A stretch of 60,673 nucleotides of DNA. Origin: Acidimicrobiaceae bacterium. Its GTDB lineage: Bacteria > Actinomycetota > Acidimicrobiia > Acidimicrobiales > Poriferisodalaceae. The DNA lies in the NCBI GenBank assembly GCA_905182565.1, contig CAJJCB010000016.1, forward strand, positions 1 through 60,673, given 5' to 3'. This document shows, piece after piece, positions 43,913 to 53,596 of the stretch. Position 1 is the first letter of the stretch, and each line of letters begins with the position of its first letter. The notes under the pieces are model-generated. The model did no database searches. It was not told the origin of the DNA and saw only the letters and a list, made by a program, of their open reading frames with translations. The position numbers and the translations under genes were made by a program.

Positions 43913-44631
43913 TCGAATCCCTCCGAAAGGGCAAAGAACGAATCTGTTACAGCCGTTCTTTTAACACCACTAACTGTAAGAGCGAATGATCTTCCGCTGG
44001 TTCCACAGGTCCATCCCGCGATCAGAGCAGTACCTTTCGTGGTTTCATCATCAGTCGCAACAAATGTTGCATACGAGGCTTCCTGAGTGTCGACCGTAAA
44101 CCCAGTTTCCCCAGAAGAAGTGAGCGAGAACTCGAGCGACGTTGTTTGCTGGAGAACCTGGAAGGAGCTGACTACGGACTCACCGGGACTCAACGGAACT
44201 TCGTCAGTTCTCCAAAGAAGCAGGACACTTACACCGCCCGCTTGAGCGATAAGAGTTCCTTCAGCGTTGCTGGCTTCAGAGGTAGTGATTCCGGTATAGG
44301 TTGCCTCAAGCCCAGATGGAAGCGGCAAAGCGAAACCGTATTGACGATCTTTCGTGATTTCTGGGATGGTTGCGGGAGTGAACCAAACGCTGCCATCATT
44401 TTCTTTCTTGAAGTACGATTTCAAAGCTGCGACTTCATCAAGAACTTCGCTTAATTGAGCCTCTACTTTAGTCAAGTCGACACTTGCTTCAGATGCCGCT
44501 TCAACCGTCATCTCCACAGTTGAGTCTTCACTATCTGCGGAGGTCTCACCGCCACCACAGGCTGAAGCGAGCAGGGCTACCACCGCTACTAGGCTTGCAA
44601 GTACTTTACGATTAGCCAATCTTGACGTCAT
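43897..44631 (-). CDS. Lipoprotein of unknown function
   Basis: 244 residues with a lipobox LLASAC (Cys25) after a hydrophobic core. An acidic Ser/Glu linker and a short coiled-coil-like helix (LTKVEAQLSEVLDEVAALKSYF) precede a beta-rich domain with two Cys (WTCGTSG and FECGTN) that may form a disulfide. No family is recognised. ATG 44631 has GGGGGA upstream; the frame extends to 44652. It overlaps the start of the collagen-like gene by 16 bases, so both are likely translated together, and the lipoprotein may hold the partner at the cell surface (inference). Confidence 0.8.
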   Translation of the reverse strand: MTSRLANRKVLASLVAVVALLASACGGGETSADSEDSTVEMTVEAASEASVDLTKVEAQLSEVLDEVAALKSYFKKENDGSVWFTPATIPEITKDRQYGFALPLPSGLEATYTGITTSEASNAEGTLIAQAGGVSVLLLWRTDEVPLSPGESVVSSFQVLQQTTSLEFSLTSSGETGFTVDTQEASYATFVATDDETTKGTALIAGWTCGTSGRSFALTVSGVKRTAVTDSFFALSEGFECGTN

Positions 44632-44706
44632 GATTTCCCCCACCGAATTCAAACTTAAATTTGAAAAAATTAATTAACGTTTAGTCTAGTACATCGCCAT
44701 AGTTAG

Positions 44707-44735
44707 TTTTTGCAGTTTTTAGCTACCTGCAAAAA
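44707..44735 (-). terminator. Possible hairpin terminator downstream of hemW
   Basis: TTTTTGCAG and CTGCAAAAA form a perfect 9-bp stem with an 11-base loop. It sits between the hemW stop and the lipoprotein start. The stem is GC-poor and not followed by a long U-run on the minus strand. Confidence 0.35.
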
Positions 44736-44749
44736 GGCTCGTGCCGTGA

Positions 44750-45829
44750 TTAGCTCGGCTTCGATTGCGAAGGTTCGATACGAACTGCTACTTCATTAGC
44801 TAGCAGCCTGCCAGCTTGATTTAGGCGCACATGCCCCGGTCCTGCTTGTTCTACGAGATGTGCAACTGACTCAGGAACTACCTCTGACGGCACACCATTA
44901 GATGTGCGGATAGCTAGTTGCAAGCCTTCCAGTTTCCAATCTTCTTTGTTTAAGGTTTCGGTGCCTGCTTCTGTGCTGTCGCCGCTTTCGATAGCTTTTA
45001 TAAACCGTTCGGGCGTTCTAACGCTCCAGAATCTTCGACCAGCTATATGGCTATGCGCTGCTACTCCTAACCCAAGATATTCGCCTTGGCTCCAGTACAA
45101 GTGATTATGTTGGCATTGATTATCAGCGAGCGCCCAATTGGAAATTTCATAGTTCTCATAGTGTTGGCTACTCAACATTTCGTCTGCCATAACATATTTG
45201 TCAGCTTGCACATCGTCATCAGGATGCCTGTCAGGATCCTCAGCTAGAGGCGTACCTGCTTCTACTGTAAGCGCATATGCACTGATATGGTCTGGGCCTA
45301 GTTGCAGTGCGGCTTCCAATGATTTTTGCCATTGTTCCATGGTTTCCCCGGCTGCCCCATAAATAAGGTCAAGGTTAAGTTTCTTAAAACCTGCAGATCT
45401 TATATGTCCGACAGCGGCAGCAACATTTTGGGGGTTATGTTCACGTCCGAGCGATTCAAGAACCTCCGGAATCATCGATTGAACCCCCATACTGATACGC
45501 GTAACACCGCTTTGAAAATAAATGCGCATCTGATCTTCTGTAACCTTGTCGGGGTTACATTCGACTGTGAATTCTACGTTTGGAGCCAGCGGAAGATCTT
45601 CAAAAATAGCCATCAATTCTGTCGCTGGCACCAAGTTAGGTGTGCCACCACCAACGAAAACAGATGTTATTTCTGGTACTTCAGATGAAATCGTTTGGGC
45701 TTGTTTCTTGCAGGCCAGAAGATATGGTTCGATGAGGTGGTGCCGGTCTGTCCAAGTTGCGAAAGCGCAGTAATCGCAACGGTGAGAACAAAAAGGTATG
45801 TGCAAATAGATACCGAAGTTACCTGTCAA
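44750..45829 (-). CDS. hemW: Radical SAM heme chaperone HemW
   Basis: 359 residues. The cluster motif CSHRCDYCAF (Cys14, 18, 21) is of the HemN/HemW type, with the HemW-typical YLHIPFC start, VFVGGGTPNL, GVTRISMGVQS and a C-terminal HemN_C-like domain. True coproporphyrinogen oxidase (HemN) has a longer N-terminus, so HemW, a heme-delivery factor, is preferred. Its ATG overlaps the DUF2797 gene stop by four bases. Confidence 0.9.
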   Translation of the reverse strand: MTGNFGIYLHIPFCSHRCDYCAFATWTDRHHLIEPYLLACKKQAQTISSEVPEITSVFVGGGTPNLVPATELMAIFEDLPLAPNVEFTVECNPDKVTEDQMRIYFQSGVTRISMGVQSMIPEVLESLGREHNPQNVAAAVGHIRSAGFKKLNLDLIYGAAGETMEQWQKSLEAALQLGPDHISAYALTVEAGTPLAEDPDRHPDDDVQADKYVMADEMLSSQHYENYEISNWALADNQCQHNHLYWSQGEYLGLGVAAHSHIAGRRFWSVRTPERFIKAIESGDSTEAGTETLNKEDWKLEGLQLAIRTSNGVPSEVVPESVAHLVEQAGPGHVRLNQAGRLLANEVAVRIEPSQSKPS

Positions 45830-46758
45830 AATAGCGCTTCTTGAATAGAGATTCCGTCCGCTTCGTAATCACCGAACTGCAGCGGTTGGCCAAACAATGG
45901 ATATAAATCCGCAATTAGTGTTTGGGGAAAACCAAGCCTGTTCATACCTGCCAACCGCCCAATCATGCTGTCAATTTCAAAATTGTGAGTTCCTGCATCT
46001 AAGGGCAAAGGGTATTTCGCTGTTCTGGTCCACGTCGTTAATGCAGAAGCTGGGTTCGACCAACCTACGTTCAAGGGCGTAACCGTATCTGACCATCGCA
46101 CGTCCAGCACGTCATGCGCCGCAGATTGAATGTCGCTTAACTTGATTTGAAGTATTTCATCTTCTAGCGGTTGCATATGTCCCATTACTTTACGGGTTGA
46201 GTTAACCGCCTGTTTCAACCCGATCGCATCAGTTAGCAGGTCTTCCAGTTCGCGAATCTCAAATCCATTGGTTGCGAGAGCTATGTAGTGAGCGAACCAG
46301 GCGCCCTGCTCAACGAGACGTTGCCCGCCATTGGCTCCGCGAGTTGTCCCGACTTTGGTAGAACCATCACGAAAAATAGCCACATACAGTCGGTGTGGGT
46401 GCTCCAAATATTGCTTTATTGAAGGCTCCATTAACGCCATCTCGCGACGGTGAGCTTGGTGCAGATTAGCTGACTGGATCCTGTCTGATTTGTTGCAGCT
46501 ACCACATAGCCGTCCTGACTCTGGCGCGTTCTTACAGGCAACGTAGGTGATGTCCTGATGTGAACGTCGCGTATAGCCAAGACATCTCTGAGGTTTCTCT
46601 TGCTCAACTTTAAACGACATACGAAGACCCGCAGCCGGCACATAAAGCCTTTCTTTTTGGTCGCCAAGCAAAACGTTGAGATACGAAAAATTCTCTCGCC
46701 AAGACACTCCAACAACATAAACGGTTTCGCTATAAGGAATTTCATCAATAGAGGACAC
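45826..46758 (-). CDS. DUF2797 family protein
   Basis: 310 residues. A metal-binding-like cysteine set (RCLGYT, VACKNAPESGRLCGSCNKSDR) precedes a GIY-YIG-like segment HRLYVAIFRDGSTKVGTTRGANGGQRLVEQGA; GVT/GT-R after Y-x-I is typical of that fold. The function is unknown. The gap to bldD is five bases, with a four-base overlap to hemW. The context suggests an operon, not a role. Confidence 0.85.
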   Translation of the reverse strand: MSSIDEIPYSETVYVVGVSWRENFSYLNVLLGDQKERLYVPAAGLRMSFKVEQEKPQRCLGYTRRSHQDITYVACKNAPESGRLCGSCNKSDRIQSANLHQAHRREMALMEPSIKQYLEHPHRLYVAIFRDGSTKVGTTRGANGGQRLVEQGAWFAHYIALATNGFEIRELEDLLTDAIGLKQAVNSTRKVMGHMQPLEDEILQIKLSDIQSAAHDVLDVRWSDTVTPLNVGWSNPASALTTWTRTAKYPLPLDAGTHNFEIDSMIGRLAGMNRLGFPQTLIADLYPLFGQPLQFGDYEADGISIQEALF

Positions 46759-46763
46759 GGCGC

Positions 46764-47276
46764 TCAGATTTCTATTCGCACGCCGAGTTCTCGAAGTCGA
46801 GCTCCAACAGTGTCAATGCTCGTGTTAATGATGCAAGCAATTGTCTTCAGGTCATCTTTACGAACCGCAAGATTGTTGTCAGCGGTGTCTCGCCGTTGGC
46901 TTTGAATCATCGACATAAATCGGCTAAGAACAGCAGCTTCAGCTCCTGGCAGCGACTGTAATCTGACTAGATCGATGGTTATTCTTACATCTTCTCCGGT
47001 TCCTAGGCCTGGCACGTTATCGGAGCCTCGCGGTAACATTTCGGCAACTGGCACTTCATAAAAAAAGGCGAGCCTCGAAAGGCGCGGTAGCGAAATTGCT
47101 CGTTCGCCGCGTTCATATGCTCCGAGCACTGATGCTTTGAACTCATGAGAAGATTGAGCTTCTACGTCTTGCAACGATATTCTTTTTTGGCGACGCACAG
47201 AACGTAAACGCTCTCCAACTCTCTCACTATAACTGTCGCTTTTTTCACCCATCCTTGGGTAATCGCCGCTACTCAC
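46764..47276 (-). CDS. bldD: BldD-like transcription regulator with c-di-GMP motif
   Basis: 170 residues. The N-terminal XRE helix-turn-helix (VGERLRSVRRQKRISLQDVE...KASVLGAYERGERAISLPRL) and the C-terminal domain both match BldD of Streptomyces. In the C-terminal domain the c-di-GMP binding signature R-x-D-x8-R-x-x-D is complete: RRD at 128-130, eight residues, then RKDD at 139-142. In Streptomyces, c-di-GMP dimerises BldD to repress development genes; here it probably couples c-di-GMP to transcription. GTG start with GGAGA four bases upstream. Confidence 0.92.
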   Translation of the reverse strand: MSSGDYPRMGEKSDSYSERVGERLRSVRRQKRISLQDVEAQSSHEFKASVLGAYERGERAISLPRLSRLAFFYEVPVAEMLPRGSDNVPGLGTGEDVRITIDLVRLQSLPGAEAAVLSRFMSMIQSQRRDTADNNLAVRKDDLKTIACIINTSIDTVGARLRELGVRIEI

Positions 47277-47320
47277 ATTTTCTCCATCTCGCCAAAAACA
47301 CCTAGGGTGGTTACCTTAGC

Positions 47321-48019
47321 TCACTCTAAGCGTTCAGCGAGAAGTCCGTTGCGTAACATTGCAAGAACTGTTCCAGCAGCTATTGCGGCAGTCTCAGAAC
47401 GAAGGACTGACCCGCCAAGTGTTACTGTCTCAGCGCTAGCATCTAGCTCTGTCTGAGACCATCCTCCTTCGGGCCCTATAAAGATTATCGGGTTCGATAA
47501 AGTCGGTGCGACTCCACCAAAGTGCGCTAACGCAACGCCCGACTGTTGCATAGCAGTTTCTATCGGTTGGATGTTTTCGATAAGAGGTATGCGAACTTGA
47601 CGCGACTGCATGGCCGCTTCGCGCGCAATTTTACCTAACCGTATAATTTGTTTTTCTGAACGTTCCTGATCCCATCGAACAACTGATCTTTCTGATGAAA
47701 GCAGCACTATTCGATCGATGCCTAATTCTGTGAGCTTTTGGATCACCAGGCTCGGCTTATCTCCTTTAGTCACAACGAAACCAATAGTTACTGGCTTTAA
47801 CTGTTCTGGAACTCTATTGATGGCCCCTAATAACTCGGGCTTCTCTGAGAAATGAGCAGTGCGCCAGTTCCCCTTCCCATCACAAATGGTAATCGGGTCG
47901 CCTTTTCTCATCCTTAAAGATCTCGATAAGTGGTCGAAGTCTTCTTGTTCTAGCTCTGGGTCGTTTAAATCATCAACGAAGGCGTGAGGCCCATGAGTTC
48001 CATCGGGAAGCAGTGCCAT
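47321..48019 (-). CDS. rsmE: 16S rRNA m3U1498 methyltransferase RsmE
   Basis: A SPOUT-class methyltransferase of 232 residues: HLSRSLRMRKGDPITICDG at the N-terminal PUA-like part; LGIDRIVLLSSERSVVRW and the knot FIGPEGGWSQTELDAS, LGGSVLRSETAAIAAGTVLAM at the C-terminus, which bind SAM. Gene order dnaJ-rsmE is standard in the phylum. Confidence 0.95.
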   Translation of the reverse strand: MALLPDGTHGPHAFVDDLNDPELEQEDFDHLSRSLRMRKGDPITICDGKGNWRTAHFSEKPELLGAINRVPEQLKPVTIGFVVTKGDKPSLVIQKLTELGIDRIVLLSSERSVVRWDQERSEKQIIRLGKIAREAAMQSRQVRIPLIENIQPIETAMQQSGVALAHFGGVAPTLSNPIIFIGPEGGWSQTELDASAETVTLGGSVLRSETAAIAAGTVLAMLRNGLLAERLE

Positions 48020-48025
48020 GAGCTT

Positions 48026-49153
48026 TTATTGGAAAACTGAACGCAGTTTGCCCATTACGGAACGGTCAGCGGCGTCGGCTACTTGTTCATCACGTTGAGC
48101 GGCAAGTTGCCTCAACAAACTCTCATCATCTTTCGACAATTTTGAGGGAATATCGACCGTGACACTCAAAATGAGATCTCCGCGACCGCGACCGCGACCT
48201 TCTAATCTTGGAACTCCCCTGCCCTTTAGCTGCAGTACTTCACCCGGCTGAGTTCCTGGAGGTATCACAATTTCTTCCGCTCCGTCGACTGTGTCGAACG
48301 TTATATGAGCGCCAAGGGCAGCCTGCAGCATTGTTATCGGAAGCTCAGCTATCAGATGCTCGTTTTCTCTCACGAACCGAGCGGACTCACCAACTCGTAA
48401 ATGCACATACAAATCCCCTGTTTGCCCGCCTCTAGCTCCCGCAGCGCCTCTACCGGTTAACCGCAGCGTTGACCCGGTATCAACACCTGCTGGAATTCGA
48501 ACATCATAGGACATCGGTTTACGTTGGCGACCTTCACCGCGACAAGCTCCACATGGATCCAAGATTTCCTGACCGACGCCTGAGCAGCGAGGACATTGAG
48601 CGGCGGTCACCATTTGACCTAAAAGACTCTGTCTTACTTGCCTTACTTGGCCTGCCCCATCGCACCCTGAGCATGTTTGTGGCACAGCACCATTAGCGGA
48701 TCCCTGACCCTCGCATTCTTCACAGTGCACTGCTGTTTGCAATTCAACACTTTGTTCCACTCCGAAGATTGCTTCTTCAAAGGAAATATCCATTACGACT
48801 TCTTGGTCTTCGCCGCGAGGAGGACCAGAAGGCCCGCGTTGACGGCCTCCACCAAATGGGTTTCCACCAAAGAAGTTATCGAAAATATCATTCAGGTCGA
48901 AGTTGAACGGATCCCCTCCAGAGCCGCCGCCTTTAAGTCCTTCATGACCAAATCGGTCATAGCGAGCTCGGGCTTCACTGTCAGATAGCACAGCATATGC
49001 TTCGCTTATTTCTTTAAATCTCGCTTCGGCTTCTGCATTTCCTGGGTTAGCGTCTGGATGATATTTGCGCGCCAGTTTCCGGTAAGCGCGCTTCAACTCG
49101 TCCCCATCTACGTTTTTTGGTACTTCTAAGAGCTCGTAGTAATCAGTTGCCAT
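48026..49153 (-). CDS. dnaJ: Chaperone DnaJ
   Basis: DnaK co-chaperone of 375 residues: J-domain with HPD at 32-34, a Gly/Phe-rich stretch (NPFGGGRQRG), four CxxCxGxG zinc motifs (CEECEGQG, CSGCDGAG, CPRCSGVG, CGACRGEG) and C-terminal substrate-binding domains. It follows hrcA by 10 bases. It is the second-type DnaJ usually linked to hrcA, not the one linked to dnaK. Confidence 0.97.
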   Translation of the reverse strand: MATDYYELLEVPKNVDGDELKRAYRKLARKYHPDANPGNAEAEARFKEISEAYAVLSDSEARARYDRFGHEGLKGGGSGGDPFNFDLNDIFDNFFGGNPFGGGRQRGPSGPPRGEDQEVVMDISFEEAIFGVEQSVELQTAVHCEECEGQGSANGAVPQTCSGCDGAGQVRQVRQSLLGQMVTAAQCPRCSGVGQEILDPCGACRGEGRQRKPMSYDVRIPAGVDTGSTLRLTGRGAAGARGGQTGDLYVHLRVGESARFVRENEHLIAELPITMLQAALGAHITFDTVDGAEEIVIPPGTQPGEVLQLKGRGVPRLEGRGRGRGDLILSVTVDIPSKLSKDDESLLRQLAAQRDEQVADAADRSVMGKLRSVFQ

Positions 49154-49163
49154 TATTTAAGTG

Positions 49164-50171
49164 CTAATCCTCGTGGGTTTCACCCAAAGATTTTCCTAGT
49201 CGATTGCTGACAACGTTCACGGCTGCAAGCGCTTTCGGGTAATCCATGCGGGTTGGTCCTAGAAGCCCGATGCTACCGACCCGTTCGCCATCAACCGTGT
49301 ACGGAGCAACAACTACGGCACATTCAGATAGCGGCGCAAGACCTGTCTCTGAGCCAATTGCAACACTCAAGCCGCGATCAACTAGGTCTCCAAGTAGTCG
49401 CACTACCAGTAGCTGTTCCTCTAATACTGCTAGAACTGATTTAACAGTCGAAACCGCATCAAATTGTCCAGCCATGTTCGCAGCACCGCCTACATATAAG
49501 TCGCCGCCCTGACTTTCAGAAGGTTTCACAGCTTTTACAGCGCTTCCAACTAGCAAATCTAATTTTTCATTTCCGGTGACCTCAATCTCCGGAACTGTTC
49601 CCAGAGTAGAGCCTTTAAATAGTTGGTCTATTCTCGCTGAAGCCATTTCAATGATTCGATCATCGCAAAATTCTTTGTAGTCTGCCTTCACTTCGAATCG
49701 CTCTACTCCACCAGATGAAGTGACGATGACAAGCAAAAGGCGGCTATTGCCTAAGTCGACTAGTCGAGCTGACCTAACAGTCGTTGGATCATGGGTTGGT
49801 CCAACAATTACAGCGGCGTATGTCGTTAGCTGAGATAGCAGCTTGCTCGTGTCAGCAAGTCGTTGTTCTAATTTGCCTTCAGTAGTTCTAAAAAACGAAC
49901 GAACTTGCCTTGTTTCTGTTTCTTCCAGGGTTCCAGGTCCCAAGCTGTCCACGAAATAGCGGTAGCCAGCCTCCGTAGGCACTCTCCCTGCGCTCGTATG
50001 TGGCTGAACGAGGTAGCCATCACTTTCCAATGCCGCCATCTCATTACGTATTGTGGCGCCGGAAACATCTAATCCTGATAAGTCTGACACTGCTCGAGAC
50101 CCTACGGGCTGCGCCGTGTCTATGAAGCTTTCAACAACAGCACGGAGAACCATTGCTTTACGCTCATCCAC
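49164..50171 (-). CDS. hrcA: Heat-inducible transcription repressor HrcA
   Basis: 335 residues; winged helix RAVVESFIDTAQPVGSRAVSDLSGLDVSGATIRNEMA and GAF-like regulatory domains with YDV-type GLLGPTRMDYPKALAAVNVVS. Represses chaperone operons through CIRCE. GTG 50171 preceded by GAGG. I see no full CIRCE upstream (see IR at 50225). Confidence 0.95.
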   Translation of the reverse strand: MDERKAMVLRAVVESFIDTAQPVGSRAVSDLSGLDVSGATIRNEMAALESDGYLVQPHTSAGRVPTEAGYRYFVDSLGPGTLEETETRQVRSFFRTTEGKLEQRLADTSKLLSQLTTYAAVIVGPTHDPTTVRSARLVDLGNSRLLLVIVTSSGGVERFEVKADYKEFCDDRIIEMASARIDQLFKGSTLGTVPEIEVTGNEKLDLLVGSAVKAVKPSESQGGDLYVGGAANMAGQFDAVSTVKSVLAVLEEQLLVVRLLGDLVDRGLSVAIGSETGLAPLSECAVVVAPYTVDGERVGSIGLLGPTRMDYPKALAAVNVVSNRLGKSLGETHED

Positions 50172-50224
50172 CTGGGTACCTCGCTGCTCATCTGAATGCT
50201 CAAAGCGGAGCTTATGTGCATATG

Positions 50225-50241
50225 TGCTCCCATAACGAGCA
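50225..50241. promoter_or_regulatory. Inverted repeat upstream of hrcA
   Basis: TGCTC-(7)-GAGCA. It occupies the place where a CIRCE element might be, but the arms do not match TTAGCACTC/GAGTGCTAA. Its role is unknown. Confidence 0.35.
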
Positions 50242-50269
50242 TTCCCTTAACGTATCGACAACTCTAGGA

Positions 50270-52054
50270 TTAATCGTCCAAACGTAGAGCTGAAACGAAT
50301 GCCTCATTGGGTACTTCAACTCGCCCAATAGCTTTCATTCGTTTTTTTCCTTTTTTCTGCTGCTCTAAAAGTTTTCGTTTACGAGTTATGTCACCGCCGT
50401 AACATTTAGCAAGCACATCTTTTCTTTTCGCTTTGACTGTCTGACGAGCAATAATCCGGCCCCCGATAGCCGCCTGGATCGGGACATCGAACATTTGACG
50501 TGGAATAAGCTCTTGAAGCTTTTCCGCCATCCGGCGGCCGTAGTCATAAGCATTATCATTATGGACAATGGTCGAAAAAGCATCAACGGGCTCTCCGTTA
50601 AGCAAAATATCTACTTTGACTAATTTCCCTATCTGGTAGCCCTCGGGCTCGTAATCTAAGCTCGCATAGCCCTGAGTTCGGCTCTTCAACTGATCAAAAA
50701 AATCAGTAACGACTTCTGCCAACGGAATCACATATTGCAATTCAACTCGCTCAGGAGAGAGGTACTCCATGCGTGTCATAGTCCCACGCCTCCCCTGACA
50801 AAGTTCCATAATGGTACCGGTATAGCTAGAAGGGCTAAGGATCCCAACTTTCAGCATTGGCTCTTCGATATGGGTTATGGAAGCCGGCTCAGGAAGCTCC
50901 GAGGGATTATCGATTTGTATAACAGCTCCGTCATCGGTACTAACCTTGTATGCCACAGATGGCGCTGTTGCTATAAGAGAAAGGTCGAACTCACGCTCGA
51001 GACGTTCACGAACTATTTCCATATGTAAAAGCCCCAGGAAACCGCAACGGAACCCAAACCCTAGAGCTCCAGAGGTTTCTGGTTCAAAAGTCACTGACGC
51101 ATCGTTCAATTTTAGTTTGTGTAAGGCTTCGCGAAGAGCTGGATATTCATCTCCGTCCACCGGGTACAAACCGCAAAACACCATTGGCTTGGGATCATCG
51201 TATCCGTCTAGTGCAATCGCCGCAGGATTCGATACTAGGGTCACCGTTTCACCAGATTTAGCTTGCCCGACATCTTTGATACTCGCGATTAGGTAACCAA
51301 CTTCACCCGGACCAAGTTCGTCTACTGGCACCGGATCTGGGGACCGCACCCCTAGTTCCAAAGCATCATGGTTTCCACCCAATTGCATAAACCGAAGTTT
51401 GTCATTTGTGCGGATACGCCCATTCATCACTCGCATCGATGAAATAACTCCTCGATACTGATCGAAATGTGAATCAAAGATCAGCGCCTGCAACGGAGCT
51501 TCCGGATCCCCTTTGGGAGCCGGTATGCGCTCCACGATTGCATCTAAAAGAGCTGGGATTCCCTCTCCTGTTTTTGCAGAAATTCTTAGCACCTGCTCAG
51601 CGGGCAGTCCTAATACGTTCTCTATTTCGCTTGCATACAGGTCAGGGTCAGCTGCCGGTAAATCTATTTTATTTAGAACAGCTACTATCTCTAGCTCATT
51701 TTCAAGCGCCAAATAACAATTAGCTAGGGTCTGCGCTTCAATACCTTGCGCTGCGTCTACAAGTAGAACAACCCCCTCGCAAGCTGCCAGCGATCTACTT
51801 ACTTCGTAGCCAAAATCTACGTGTCCAGGTGTGTCGATGAGGTGTAATGTGTGATCGTTCCACCCGACACGAACGTTTTGGGCTTTGATCGTGATGCCTC
51901 GTTCTCGTTCGAGGTCCATAGTATCTAGGTACTGGGCTCGCATGGTCCGAGCGTCTACTGCACCAGTAATTTCGAGTATTCGGTCAGAAAGCGTCGACTT
52001 TCCATGATCAATATGGGCAATTATTGAGAAGTTTCGGATACGCGATAAGTCCAT
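50270..52054 (-). CDS. lepA: Elongation factor 4 (LepA)
   Basis: A 594-residue translational GTPase: G1 AHIDHGKS 13-20, the DTPGHVDF G3 element, NKIDLP G4, then the EF-G-like domains and the LepA-specific C-terminal domain with [20 protein letters not shown]. Back-translocase/ribosome biogenesis role. ATG start. Divergent from rpsT. Confidence 0.97.
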   Translation of the reverse strand: MDLSRIRNFSIIAHIDHGKSTLSDRILEITGAVDARTMRAQYLDTMDLERERGITIKAQNVRVGWNDHTLHLIDTPGHVDFGYEVSRSLAACEGVVLLVDAAQGIEAQTLANCYLALENELEIVAVLNKIDLPAADPDLYASEIENVLGLPAEQVLRISAKTGEGIPALLDAIVERIPAPKGDPEAPLQALIFDSHFDQYRGVISSMRVMNGRIRTNDKLRFMQLGGNHDALELGVRSPDPVPVDELGPGEVGYLIASIKDVGQAKSGETVTLVSNPAAIALDGYDDPKPMVFCGLYPVDGDEYPALREALHKLKLNDASVTFEPETSGALGFGFRCGFLGLLHMEIVRERLEREFDLSLIATAPSVAYKVSTDDGAVIQIDNPSELPEPASITHIEEPMLKVGILSPSSYTGTIMELCQGRRGTMTRMEYLSPERVELQYVIPLAEVVTDFFDQLKSRTQGYASLDYEPEGYQIGKLVKVDILLNGEPVDAFSTIVHNDNAYDYGRRMAEKLQELIPRQMFDVPIQAAIGGRIIARQTVKAKRKDVLAKCYGGDITRKRKLLEQQKKGKKRMKAIGRVEVPNEAFVSALRLDD

Positions 52055-52268
52055 GCTGGAGTGAAAGGTACCAAGCTAAATCCCTATTCATAGGCTCACA
52101 CCCACCTATTACTAGAATTCTTCTCCCGCTAGATTCGTGACTGAAGTAATTTTTTCCTCAGTTGCTATCTCGCTGGTGTCAGATCGCTCCTTCAGGTTGC
52201 TACCCTTGGAGTGCTCAGATGCCTTTCTGCATCTCCGTATCGACATCGAAACAGCGAAGTATCAAACT

Positions 52269-52526
52269 ATGGCCAATATCAAGAGCCAAATTAAACGAAA
52301 TAAGCAAAACGAGACTCTACGGCTTCGTAATAAAGCCGTCCGTTCTGAGCTTAAAACTCGTGAAAAGGCTGTAACTACAGCGGCTACTGCCGGTGAACCC
52401 ACGGACGAACTCCTTCGTTCGGTCCAAAAGCGTTTGGACATGGCCGCTCAAAAGGGCGTAATTCATCGGAACGAAGCGGCTCGCCGTAAGTCTCGATTGA
52501 TTGCGCGAGCTGCAAAACTCGGCTAA
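52269..52526 (+). CDS. rpsT: 30S ribosomal protein S20
   Basis: 85 residues, very basic: MANIKSQIKRNKQNE..., with the family pattern of Lys/Arg-rich helices. ATG 52269 is the conserved start; the frame runs upstream to 52137 but the added part is not S20. Divergent from lepA, and converges with holA at a 5-base gap. No strong ribosome-binding site is visible, which is not rare for this gene. Confidence 0.96.
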   Translation: MANIKSQIKRNKQNETLRLRNKAVRSELKTREKAVTTAATAGEPTDELLRSVQKRLDMAAQKGVIHRNEAARRKSRLIARAAKLG

Positions 52527-52531
52527 TTATC

Positions 52532-53521
52532 TCAGGAAGTTCCCAGTCGAGCCAAACGAGCGACTAGCACTTCCATAATTGTTTCATTATTCAACCCTGA
52601 TCGACCTCTGAGATCTAGGTCCGCGTCAGACAGCAACTTTATTGATTGCTTCAAGTTTGATTCCCCGATCCGAGATAGCTGGTTCAAAGCTTTTTTTGCC
52701 GGGAATGCTGACCCCTTTATACCCAACAAAGACGCTGCATCCCGTTCGTTGGAGATGCTCATTCCATCCAATCGCAACATTTTTTCATAATGGCTATGCA
52801 GACTTGCCATGACCTGAAGAGCATGTCTGTTTCCCGCTCCCATCATCCGCTGCAAGACACTCATAGATTCTTGAATGTGACCCGAGTCAATCGCATCTGT
52901 TAGCTCCCAAGGAGGGACAGAGCCTTGTTCCCCCACATACGGTCCGATATCTTCTTCGCTGATCACGGCACCCATACCGAAAGCGCTTCTCATTACCTCA
53001 AAAAGGCCCGACAGTCTGCCTACATCATCTCCTAAATGAGCAATAATTTTTTTTTGCGCATAGCGATCAAATGACATCCCGCAAACTTCAAATTCTTTGT
53101 CGAACCATTCACGCTTTCCCTTAGCTCCAGCCGGAGCACCCGTCTTTATTTGCCTTCCTCCAGCGCCGTTAATAGCGTCTACCAATTTTTTGGGTACCGC
53201 TCCACTTCCCCACTCCAACAGAAGAATTGTTACAGGCGATGGGTTCTCAAGGTATGCAAGCAATACCCCAAGCTCACCTATTTTGAATCTATTCAAGCTT
53301 CTAGCAACCACTACGCGCTGCTGAGTGAAAAGCGGAAATGTTTGAGCCGCATCTACAAGCTCTTCCATCGAGTAATCTTCGTTGGATAATTCCTGAAGCA
53401 TTAGCGCTTTGTCTTCAGCACCAACGGCACTATCGGTTGCTTCGCGCACGGCGTTAGCCAACAGAGTAGGTTCTCCGCCTGAAAAAATTTTTATATGGTC
53501 TTGAGCCATAAATGACGACAC
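52532..53521 (-). CDS. holA: DNA polymerase III delta subunit
   Basis: Clamp-loader subunit of 329 residues. The N-terminal part HIKIFSGGEPTLLANAVREATDSA, QRVVVARSLNRF and the LEWGSGAVPKKLVDAING region match the family, with domain III at the C-terminus (SDADLDLRGRSGLNNETIMEVLVARLARL). No ATP-binding P-loop, as expected for delta. It starts with GTG 53521 (an ATG at 53509 is an alternative). Placement with rpsT and lepA is a standard actinobacterial order. Confidence 0.92.
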   Translation of the reverse strand: MSSFMAQDHIKIFSGGEPTLLANAVREATDSAVGAEDKALMLQELSNEDYSMEELVDAAQTFPLFTQQRVVVARSLNRFKIGELGVLLAYLENPSPVTILLLEWGSGAVPKKLVDAINGAGGRQIKTGAPAGAKGKREWFDKEFEVCGMSFDRYAQKKIIAHLGDDVGRLSGLFEVMRSAFGMGAVISEEDIGPYVGEQGSVPPWELTDAIDSGHIQESMSVLQRMMGAGNRHALQVMASLHSHYEKMLRLDGMSISNERDAASLLGIKGSAFPAKKALNQLSRIGESNLKQSIKLLSDADLDLRGRSGLNNETIMEVLVARLARLGTS

Positions 53522-53596
53522 TACTTCGCTTTCCTTTTTGCACTATCTATGCTCACAAATCGTGACGGATTCGGGTTCATTGGAGAGCTTCAACCC

